NCBI RefSeq assembly: GCF_036181745.1
Contig: NZ_CP108080.1
Coordinates: 6,203,501-6,267,500 of the forward strand
Source: Streptomyces sp. NBC_00259
GTDB lineage: Bacteria; Actinomycetota; Actinomycetes; Streptomycetales; Streptomycetaceae
DNA: 64,000 nucleotides
Direction: 5' to 3'
The translations under genes were made by a program, and so were the position numbers. Below are positions 34,173 to 40,576 of the stretch, in pieces. The notes below the pieces were generated by a model. It worked only from the letters and a program-made list of their open reading frames with translations, did no database searches and was not told the origin of the DNA. Numbering within the stretch: the first letter of the stretch is position 1; each line of letters starts with the position of its first letter.

Positions 34173-35072
34173 TCAATGACCCTTTTGAGTCGCCTGGTTG
34201 TCGCCGAGTGCGGCGCGCAGCGCCGGATCGTCGAGGGCGCCGGTCCCGTGCACGGCGACCTCGGTGAGGAAGGCCCGCTCCCCGCCGAGGGGGCCGTCAC
34301 CGGCCGGAACCTCGCCGCCGTGGCCGGGGGACAGGCTCCGGAGCAGCCGCAGACCGTCCGGCGACGCCCAGCGGGTGTACGGGGACACCTCGACGCGGGC
34401 GATCACCAGGCAGCCCAGCGTGAGCACGAGCGGAAGCACGAACCACGCGGCCACCGTCCCCTTCGCCCCCGGTTCGTGAGGGAGCATCAGCAGCGCGACC
34501 GCCGCCAGCGCCACGGTGAACGCGGCAGCGCGCCGGACGGCCCGCACGGCGCCCGTCACCGACGCCCGCACCGCCTCGGGCACGGCGAGTCCGGCGGTGA
34601 CGAGCCGGTCCGAGACGGCGCGTACGGCGTCGGCCGCGGCCGTCGTGTGCCGTACCGCCGCTATCCGGGACTGACCCTCGGGGCCGATGGCGCCGATCAC
34701 GGAACGCTCCAGCTCGTCCGCGCCCTCCGGGTCGACGACCGTCGCCCAGCCGGTGTGCGCGAGCAGCAGCCGCCGTGCGCGGTGCATCGAGACCAGTGTC
34801 AGTGTGACCACGCGGTACGGGCCGCCGGCGAGGAACGCCGCCTCGTACAGGCTCAGTTCATGGGCATGGCCGCGTTCACGCCTCGGGGCGGCATCGTCGT
34901 GGCCGGCTTCGGTGGCCGCGGCCGATTCGGCGGTTCCGGCCGCTTCGGCGGCGGCGAGACACAGCCGTCCGCAGCTGATGCCCGCCGCGGCCCACGCCGG
35001 CAGCAGGAGGAAGACCCAGAGCATGGCGGAGTTGTACGCGACATCACCACCTTTGCGCCACGGGAATTCCAT
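34173..35072 (-). CDS. TIGR04222-like membrane protein, paralogue without Cys tail
   Basis: A 299-residue membrane protein, third in the minus-strand cluster after the MNIO enzyme and the Cys-tailed paralogue. An N-terminal span (YNSAMLWVFLLLPAWAAAGI) is followed by the shared soluble motif LYEAAFLAGGPYRVVTLTL. Two central spans come next (AAAFTVALAAVALLML and VAAWFVLPLVLTLGCLVIA), and a cytoplasmic tail with LGDNQATQKGH. It has the same plan as its neighbour (35137-36159) but lacks the Gly/Cys repeats. The ATG at 35072 has only a weak ribosome site. Function unknown. Confidence 0.7.
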   Translation of the reverse strand: MEFPWRKGGDVAYNSAMLWVFLLLPAWAAAGISCGRLCLAAAEAAGTAESAAATEAGHDDAAPRRERGHAHELSLYEAAFLAGGPYRVVTLTLVSMHRARRLLLAHTGWATVVDPEGADELERSVIGAIGPEGQSRIAAVRHTTAAADAVRAVSDRLVTAGLAVPEAVRASVTGAVRAVRRAAAFTVALAAVALLMLPHEPGAKGTVAAWFVLPLVLTLGCLVIARVEVSPYTRWASPDGLRLLRSLSPGHGGEVPAGDGPLGGERAFLTEVAVHGTGALDDPALRAALGDNQATQKGH

Positions 35073-35136
35073 GATGCGGACCACCGAGGGCCGGGAGGTG
35101 CGGACGCCTCCGCGGGAGGACCGCCGCGCCCGCCGG

Positions 35137-36159
35137 TCAGCCGGAGCTGCCGCCGCCGCAGCCGGAACCTCCACCCGAGCTGCCGCCGCAGCTGGATCCG
35201 CCGCCCGAACTGCCCCCGCAGCTGGAACCCCCACCTGAGCCGCCGCCGCAGCTGGAACCGCTGCTGCAAGCCCCGCCCCCGCCACCGCCCGTGCCGCAGC
35301 CTCCGCCGCCGGAGCCGCCCGAGCCGGAGCCCGAGGCGGCGCACCACACGGCGACCGGGAACAGCGCGTCGGACGAACTGCCGCTCCGTCCGGAGCTGCC
35401 TCCCCCGGAGCGCACCAGCCGGGCCGCCGCGATCAGCTGCGCCTGGAGCACGGGGTCGGGCACGGCGCGCAGGCCTCCCACGGCCACCAGGTGGCCCGTG
35501 TCGGCGCCGTACGCATGGGCCAGGCGGTATTCCGCGGCCGCCCGGCGCCCCGCGCCCGTGACCCTGCTGCGCGCGTGGGACAGGCACACCAGCCCGATCA
35601 CCACGCCCGCGAAGCACGCCGGCAGGACCTTCACGATGAACGGGAACGGCAGATCGGACAGCCCTTCGTACGCCACGTACTGCGCGAACGTCAGCACCAG
35701 CGACACCGGCAGCAACACGGCGGACAGCGCCGACTGCCAGACGCTCCAGACCCGCCACGTGCCGGCCGAACCGGGCGGGACCATCAGCCCGCGCGCCGCG
35801 AGCCCGTCACCGATCTCCTGCACGGCGGGGTTGCGCATCACGGCCAGCCGGAGGGTGTGCAGCGCGCCGCTCGGCGCCGCCGCGAGCTCGTCGAGCACCG
35901 CGCGCTCGACATGGTTGTGGGCCACGTGGTGCCGGACGGCGACGATGCCGGGACCGCCCAGCATCAGCCGTCCGTCCGTGCACATGGCGGCCAGCGCCGT
36001 GTCGACGGCACGGGCGGGCCCGCCGTTCAGGAACGCGACCTCCATGAGGTCGTGCACGGGGCCGCCGGGCCCGCGGCGCGCGGCCGCCAGCCCTCGGATC
36101 AGCAGCGTCGAGGAGACGCCCACGGCGAGAAACACCAGTACGGCGAGTACGTTCATCAT
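35137..36159 (-). CDS. TIGR04222-like membrane protein with periodic Cys/Gly/Ser tail
   Basis: A 340-residue protein. Span 1 is LAVLVFLAVGVSSTLLI, then the family motif LMEVAFLNGGPARAVDTAL. Spans 2 and 3 lie near residues 160-215 (SALSAVLLPVSLVLTFAQYV and VLPACFAGVVIGLVCL). From residue 273 the chain is only Gly, Ser and Cys with few exceptions. Seven Cys occur at about 273, 288, 298, 304, 314, 324 and 334, the last four exactly ten apart in SCGGSSGGGS units. From memory TIGR04222 proteins are N-terminal domains with low-complexity C termini. The AGGAGG ribosome site is inside the end of the upstream MNIO gene (AGG AGG TGA), so the two are translationally coupled. The tail is a plausible substrate of that enzyme. 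Confidence 0.8.
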   Translation of the reverse strand: MMNVLAVLVFLAVGVSSTLLIRGLAAARRGPGGPVHDLMEVAFLNGGPARAVDTALAAMCTDGRLMLGGPGIVAVRHHVAHNHVERAVLDELAAAPSGALHTLRLAVMRNPAVQEIGDGLAARGLMVPPGSAGTWRVWSVWQSALSAVLLPVSLVLTFAQYVAYEGLSDLPFPFIVKVLPACFAGVVIGLVCLSHARSRVTGAGRRAAAEYRLAHAYGADTGHLVAVGGLRAVPDPVLQAQLIAAARLVRSGGGSSGRSGSSSDALFPVAVWCAASGSGSGGSGGGGCGTGGGGGGACSSGSSCGGGSGGGSSCGGSSGGGSSCGGSSGGGSGCGGGSSG

Positions 36160-36167
36160 CACTCCGG

Positions 36168-37598
36168 TCACCTCCTGACGAGGGCGGCGCGGGCCGCCCG
36201 GACGAGACGGGTGGTACGGCCGGGCGGGCGGGGTGCCGCCCGGTCCTGCCACCAGTGGGTGAGCCGCCGCCGCGCGACCGGGTCCTCCGGGCGGCCCGCG
36301 ATGAGCAGCTGCTCGGCGAAGTCCAGCGCGTCGCGGCGGTAACCCTCTTGCATGGGACGGGACTTGGCGTACGCGAGGAACGCGGCGCGGTAGCCGCCGC
36401 CGAGGATCTCGGGCAGCTCGGGCGCCACCTTCGCCACGACATCGGCCCGCTTGGCGGCGAGCGCGCGGATCTGCACACCCAGCCGCCGGGCCTCGAATCC
36501 CTCCGGCGCGGGGGTCCCCGCGACGAGTGCGGACAGCAACGCGGCCTGCGCGAGCCCGAGCCGTTCCCGCGCGTGCGCGTGCGCGGCGGTGTCGGTGTCG
36601 GCGTCGGTGTCGGTGTCGACGTCGGTGTCGGTCCTGGTCTCGGCACCGGCACCGGCGTCGCCGTCCGCGGTTCCTGCCGTGTCGCCGCCGACCACGCCCG
36701 GCGGGAGCCCCTGCCCCCGACCCGCTTCGGTCACCGTCGCCCGTATCGTCTCCAGTTCCGCCGCCAGTTCCTCCGCCGGCGGGAAGTCGTCGTCCCGCTC
36801 CAGCAGCACCCCGGGCGGGTCGATCCGCGAACGCAGTTCCGCGAGGATGTCGAGGACCGGCCGGGGCACCGGGTGGGCGTGGGTGTCGTGCCAGACGCCG
36901 TCCCGCTCCATGCCGCCCGCCACATGGACGTACGCGATCGCCTCGACCGGCAGCTCGTCGAGGGCCTTCACCGGGTCCTCGCCCCGGTTGAGGTGGTTGG
37001 TGTGGAGATTGGCGACGTCGATGAGCAGCCGCACGCCGGTCCGCTCGACCAGCTCCGCCAGGAACTGCCCCTCCGTCATCTCCTCCCCGGGCCAGGAGAT
37101 CAGCGCCGCGATGTTCTCCAGTGCGAGCGGCACCGGCAGGGCGTCCTGCGCGATGCGCACGTTCTCGCAGAGCACGTCCAGCGCGTCCCGGGTGCGGGGG
37201 ACCGGCAGCAGATGACCGGCTTCCAGCCGGGGCGACGCGGTGAGCGCGCCACCGGCCCGGACGAACGCGATGTGCTCGGTGACCAGCGGCGACCCGAGCG
37301 CCTCGGCGCGCGCCGCCAGGTCCGCCAGCCGCTTCTCGTCCGGCCGTTCGGCGCCGCCGATGCCGAGCGAGACACCGTGCGGGACGACGGTGACGCCCCG
37401 CTCCCGCAGACGCGCGAGCGAAGCGGGAAGGTGCCCCGAGCACAGGTTCTCCGCGACGACCTCGACCCAGTCGAGTCCGGGCAGTCGCTCGACGGCGTCG
37501 GCGATCTCCGGACGCCAGCCGATACCGATGCCGAGCCTGCCCGGACCGCTCCGACTGCCCAGTCCGCTCCGACTGCTCCGAGTGTCGAGCTGCTTCAT
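36168..37598 (-). CDS. DUF692 / MNIO-family enzyme fused to a C-terminal partner-like domain
   Basis: A 476-residue protein from ATG 37598 with GGAGGGGGG upstream. Residues 20-290 form a DUF692 TIM barrel with all the family metal-ligand motifs: PHGVSLGIGG (His74), TEHIAFV (Glu108, His109), LALENIAAL (Glu161, Asn162), DVANLHTN (Asp194, Asn197, His199), YVHVAGG (His225), HDTHAH (Asp238, His240) and LLERDDDF (Glu267). MNIO enzymes (MbnB, TglH, ChrH) use two or three irons to modify Cys in peptide precursors. A Thr-Asp repeat linker (about 321-337) leads to a helical domain (residues 343-440). That domain is placed like the separate DUF2063-type partner proteins of other MNIOs. It is first in an operon with two TIGR04222 membrane proteins. 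Confidence 0.85.
   Translation of the reverse strand: MKQLDTRSSRSGLGSRSGPGRLGIGIGWRPEIADAVERLPGLDWVEVVAENLCSGHLPASLARLRERGVTVVPHGVSLGIGGAERPDEKRLADLAARAEALGSPLVTEHIAFVRAGGALTASPRLEAGHLLPVPRTRDALDVLCENVRIAQDALPVPLALENIAALISWPGEEMTEGQFLAELVERTGVRLLIDVANLHTNHLNRGEDPVKALDELPVEAIAYVHVAGGMERDGVWHDTHAHPVPRPVLDILAELRSRIDPPGVLLERDDDFPPAEELAAELETIRATVTEAGRGQGLPPGVVGGDTAGTADGDAGAGAETRTDTDVDTDTDADTDTAAHAHARERLGLAQAALLSALVAGTPAPEGFEARRLGVQIRALAAKRADVVAKVAPELPEILGGGYRAAFLAYAKSRPMQEGYRRDALDFAEQLLIAGRPEDPVARRRLTHWWQDRAAPRPPGRTTRLVRAARAALVRR
36589..36632 (-). repeat. Hexanucleotide tandem repeat encoding the Thr-Asp linker
   Basis: Plus strand GTGTCG/GTCGGT units in about seven copies with single-base variants encode alternating Thr-Asp residues of the MNIO protein linker. 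The six-base unit keeps the frame when copy number changes. Confidence 0.75.
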
Positions 37599-37740
37599 GG
37601 GTCCCCCCTCCGCTGCGTGTGCAGGGGTCATGGCCCCGCCGGACCGCGCCGAATCCAGAGGAGGGGACGTTCAGAGCTTCATTTGAGGTTCCGGCGGCCG
37701 AGCCGAAGGATCCGGCGCTCGCTTCGGGCCGGCCCCGCCG

Positions 37741-38535
37741 TCAGCCCCCCGCGCCCTCGACCGCGTCCGGAGCGGGACGGTCGGTGTTGACCGCCGTGGG
37801 CGGGCCCGGCTGTGTCGACGGGCGCGACGTGAACTGGTTCTCGCCCGTCGGGGCGGCCGGGGACGGCGCCGGCGGAAGGTTGCCGTCCGGCGGTGGCGGA
37901 CCCGTGGGGCTCGCGGTCGCGCCGGTCGCCGCCTCGTTGGCGATGGCGTCGAAGTCGACCATGCCGGTGGCCTCCAGCATGGTGATGTGGTCCAGCACGG
38001 TCTGGTTGGCGTCGCTCGCCAGCTGCCGTATCAGGGTGTTCCGGGTGGTGTGCCGGACCTGGGCTATGAGGGCGAAGACCTTGCCGTGCGCGTTGCGCAG
38101 CAGGTTCGCGAACTTGTACTCGTACTCGCGGCCGCTCGCCGCCGACAGCTCGCGCAGCCAGCCCTGCTGCTGGTCGGTGGGCTGGTTCGGCAGCTCGACG
38201 CCGAGCTTGGCCGCGACGTTGCGCGCCCGCACGTCGAGGTCGGTGTGGCCGACGATCAGATGGTCCCCGGCGTCCTTGATGGCCTGGCTCGGGGCACGTT
38301 CGAGCGCCTGCTGCCCGGCGGGCAGCTCCCACAGTCCGGCCAGCCGGACCTTCACCAGGAAGTCCCGGTCGGTGGCGGTCAGCGGGCCCCACTGTGTCGC
38401 AACGGACGAGGCGTTGAGATTGGCCTGTCCCGTGCCGGAGCGGTCGGCGTAGGACCACACGGGGAAGGCGAGCGCCCCGACCGTGGCGACCAGTGCCGCG
38501 ATGATGAGTGCTGTCCCGTTGATGCGCCGCAGCAA
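37741..38535 (-). CDS. DUF4142 exported/membrane protein
   Basis: The protein has 264 residues from a TTG at 38535 with GGGAGG five bases upstream; ATG 38598 is in frame but has no such site. The N-terminal hydrophobic segment GTALIIAALVATVGALAFPV is a signal anchor. The DUF4142 four-helix ferritin-like region follows (residues about 45-200) with LTATDRDFLVKVRLAGLWEL and GDHLIVGHTDLDVRARNVA. A Pro-rich extracellular tail of about 65 residues ends it. DUF4142 proteins are periplasmic or cell-surface proteins of unknown role. Confidence 0.75.
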   Translation of the reverse strand: MLRRINGTALIIAALVATVGALAFPVWSYADRSGTGQANLNASSVATQWGPLTATDRDFLVKVRLAGLWELPAGQQALERAPSQAIKDAGDHLIVGHTDLDVRARNVAAKLGVELPNQPTDQQQGWLRELSAASGREYEYKFANLLRNAHGKVFALIAQVRHTTRNTLIRQLASDANQTVLDHITMLEATGMVDFDAIANEAATGATASPTGPPPPDGNLPPAPSPAAPTGENQFTSRPSTQPGPPTAVNTDRPAPDAVEGAGG

Positions 38536-38643
38536 GTGTGCCTCCCGAGCCCGTGTGCGTACCGCAGAATCAACCGGTGACCGAAACCGGTGGTTCAACC
38601 TACTTGGCAGTACCGGAAGGTACGTAACGGGGCCCGGTTATGT

Positions 38644-39423
38644 TCAGCCGCGGTCGGGACGGTCGGCCACGACGGTGACCGAGCCCGGGGCGATCTCCGT
38701 GAATCCGGCATCCCGGACCGTCGGCAGGCCGCCGGCGGTGAGTTCGGCCCAACGGCCGGGCTGTGCCGTCCGTACGACCAGCGGGAACCCGGCCGCGCGC
38801 CACGCGGTGCGCTCGGTCTCGTCCATGTCCCACCACAGCAGTTGCGCCCCGTGACCGACCTGCGCCATCTCCTTGCCCGTCGACATGCGCAGATCGGGGT
38901 TGAGCCAGATCCGGGCGCTGCGGGGGTCGACGCCGTCGCCCGGCGGCTCGTCGGGGTCCGCCAGTTCGGTACCCGACACCTGCAGTTTCGCCAGTTCCTT
39001 GGGCCAGCCGTCCAGGGTCACCGGCGGGAACACCCGCACCTCCGCGGTCCCTCCGGTGACCGTGATGCCGGGCAGCGCGGACGCCTTGCGCCACTCCGCA
39101 CCGCGCGCCCGCCGCACCACCTTGCGGATCCGGGCGTCCTGCCAGTCCCGCATGACCCGCGCCCACTCGCCGTCCCCGGACGACCGCTCGTCCGAGAGGA
39201 TCACCAGGACCGCGCGGGCCGCCGCTTCGAGTGCATCGGTACGCGACGGCGGGTCGGTCTTCTCGATCCGGACCACGAGCGGCAGGACGAACTGGGGTGC
39301 TTCGTCACGCGAGGTCGGCTCCTGGCGGAAGGGACTGCCGGGACCATCGGAACGGTCGGGACGATCGGAACGGTCGTTGTTGTCGGAGCCGGAGGTACCG
39401 GCGGTGCCGTCGGTGCTGTTCAC
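38644..39423 (-). CDS. Peptidyl-tRNA hydrolase 2-like protein
   Basis: A 259-residue protein from GTG 39423. The N-terminal 30 residues are a polar Asp/Arg/Ser-rich tail. The middle holds a conserved block LPLVVRIEKTDPPSRTDALEAAA. The C-terminal part carries LRMSTGKEMAQVGHGAQL, the Pth2 signature with Lys, Gln and His (the family has KxAAQxAHA), and a closing TEIAPGSVTVVA strand. It probably binds or cleaves peptidyl-tRNA, but the long extra region suggests a diverged role. CAGACT six bases upstream of the GTG is a possible leaderless -10 box. Confidence 0.7.
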   Translation of the reverse strand: MNSTDGTAGTSGSDNNDRSDRPDRSDGPGSPFRQEPTSRDEAPQFVLPLVVRIEKTDPPSRTDALEAAARAVLVILSDERSSGDGEWARVMRDWQDARIRKVVRRARGAEWRKASALPGITVTGGTAEVRVFPPVTLDGWPKELAKLQVSGTELADPDEPPGDGVDPRSARIWLNPDLRMSTGKEMAQVGHGAQLLWWDMDETERTAWRAAGFPLVVRTAQPGRWAELTAGGLPTVRDAGFTEIAPGSVTVVADRPDRG

Positions 39424-39485
39424 CCGGTCAGTCTGCCAGCCGCCCGGACGGCGGCTCTTGGCGGAACGGATGCCTCCGGGTGACG

Positions 39486-40172
39486 ATGCCCGGCATGAAG
39501 AGCGATCTCTTTGCGGGCGAGTACATGGCACAGCAGGCGTCCGTACCGGGCATGAGCCTGCAGAACGCCAAGTCGATCAAGTACGCGGTCGATGGGGAGA
39601 TGTTCGCGCGACAGGGCGCGATGATCGCCTACCGCGGCAGCCTCCAGTTCGAGCGGAAGGGCCAGGGCATCGGCGGCATGCTCAAACGGGCCGTCACCGG
39701 CGAGGGCCTGCCGCTGATGGCCGTACGCGGCCAGGGCGAGGCGTGGTTCGCGCACGAGGCCGCGAACTGCTTCATCGTCGACATCGAGCACGGTGACGCG
39801 CTCACCATCAACGGCCGCAACGTCCTCTGCTTCGACCCGACGCTCACGTACGAGATCAAGACGGTGAAGGGCGCCGGGATGTCCGGCGGCGGGCTCTTCA
39901 ACAGCGTCTTCACCGGCCACGGGAAGCTCGGCGTGATCTGTGACGGCAACCCGCTCGTGATACCCGTCACCGCGCAGCAGCCCGTGTACGTGGACACCGA
40001 CGCGGTCGTCGGCTGGAGCGACCGGCTGGAGACGTCGCTGCACCGTTCACAGTCCATCGGGTCCATGATCCGCGGCGGTTCGGGCGAGGCCGTCCAGCTG
40101 ATGCTCCAGGGCGAGGGCTTCGTGATCGTCAGGCCCAGCGAGCTCACCCCGCAGAAGGCGTCGGCACACTGA
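39486..40172 (+). CDS. AIM24 family protein
   Basis: A 228-residue cytoplasmic protein with the AIM24 beta-rich fold. Visible are MSLQNAKSIKYAVDGEMFAR, GAMIAYRGSLQFERKGQG, GEGLPLMAVRGQGEAWFA, LTINGRNVLCFDPTLTYEI and VGWSDRLETSLH. Members are widespread in actinobacteria and often sit near stress genes. No biochemical activity is established as far as I know. ATG 39486 is used; ATG 39495 (MKSDLF) is an equally good start. Confidence 0.8.
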   Translation: MPGMKSDLFAGEYMAQQASVPGMSLQNAKSIKYAVDGEMFARQGAMIAYRGSLQFERKGQGIGGMLKRAVTGEGLPLMAVRGQGEAWFAHEAANCFIVDIEHGDALTINGRNVLCFDPTLTYEIKTVKGAGMSGGGLFNSVFTGHGKLGVICDGNPLVIPVTAQQPVYVDTDAVVGWSDRLETSLHRSQSIGSMIRGGSGEAVQLMLQGEGFVIVRPSELTPQKASAH

Positions 40173-40288
40173 GCGTCCGGTCGGCGGACAGCGGCACGGC
40201 GCCCGACGGCACGGTGGACCACGGCACGGCGGACGACGGCTGCCGCGCGGTCGCCGCGCTTCCCATGCCGGCGACTAGGCTCGTACGC

Positions 40289-40480
40289 ATGGACGAAGCA
40301 ACCCCGTACTGCGGCCCCTCGGCCACCCCGCCGCGGCCCGCGGACGAGCAGCCCGACGGGCCGTTCGCGGACTGTGTGCTGTGCGGGGAGCCCACGGAGT
40401 ACCCCGAGTCGGTCAAGGGCGCGACGCTCTGCCCCGTCTGCGAATGGCAGGAGGCCCAGCGCACGGCCTGCTCCGGTTAG
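40289..40480 (+). CDS. Small zinc-ribbon protein
   Basis: A 63-residue protein with two CxxC pairs, CVLC (residues 31-34) and CPVC (residues 50-53), forming a treble-clef or ribbon zinc site. The rest is acidic and Pro-rich. TAGGCT at 40276-40281 lies seven bases before the ATG with no ribosome site, so the mRNA is probably leaderless. The stop codon sits inside a 15-bp triple repeat. Function unknown. Confidence 0.7.
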   Translation: MDEATPYCGPSATPPRPADEQPDGPFADCVLCGEPTEYPESVKGATLCPVCEWQEAQRTACSG

Positions 40481-40509
40481 GCCTGCTCCGGTTGGGCCTG
40501 CTCCGGCCA
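40465..40509 (+). repeat. Three 15-bp tandem repeats spanning the zinc-ribbon stop codon
   Basis: Units GGCCTGCTCCGGTTA, GGCCTGCTCCGGTTG and GGCCTGCTCCGGCCA. The TAG stop (40478-40480) crosses the boundary between units 1 and 2. Confidence 0.9.
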
Positions 40510-40534
40510 GGCGCGGTCCCGGGGTCCCGGCGGT

Positions 40535-40564
40535 CCCCGTGATCGTCGGGCGACGACCACGGGG
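40535..40564. terminator. Hairpin between zinc-ribbon gene and helR
   Basis: CCCCGTG-A-TCGTCG and CGACGA-C-CACGGGG pair around GG with one internal mismatch, between convergent stops at 40480 and 40577. Confidence 0.7.
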
Positions 40565-40576
40565 CCTCGGCCGACG

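Noticed and set aside
35137..35355. Cys/Gly tail as low-complexity translation of noise
   Set aside because: The frame begins with membrane spans and the shared TIGR04222-like motif, is coupled to the enzyme gene, and the Cys spacing is regular.
36168..37598. DUF692 protein as a sugar-phosphate isomerase
   Set aside because: The TIM barrel is similar, but the ligand motifs and operon context fit the MNIO group.
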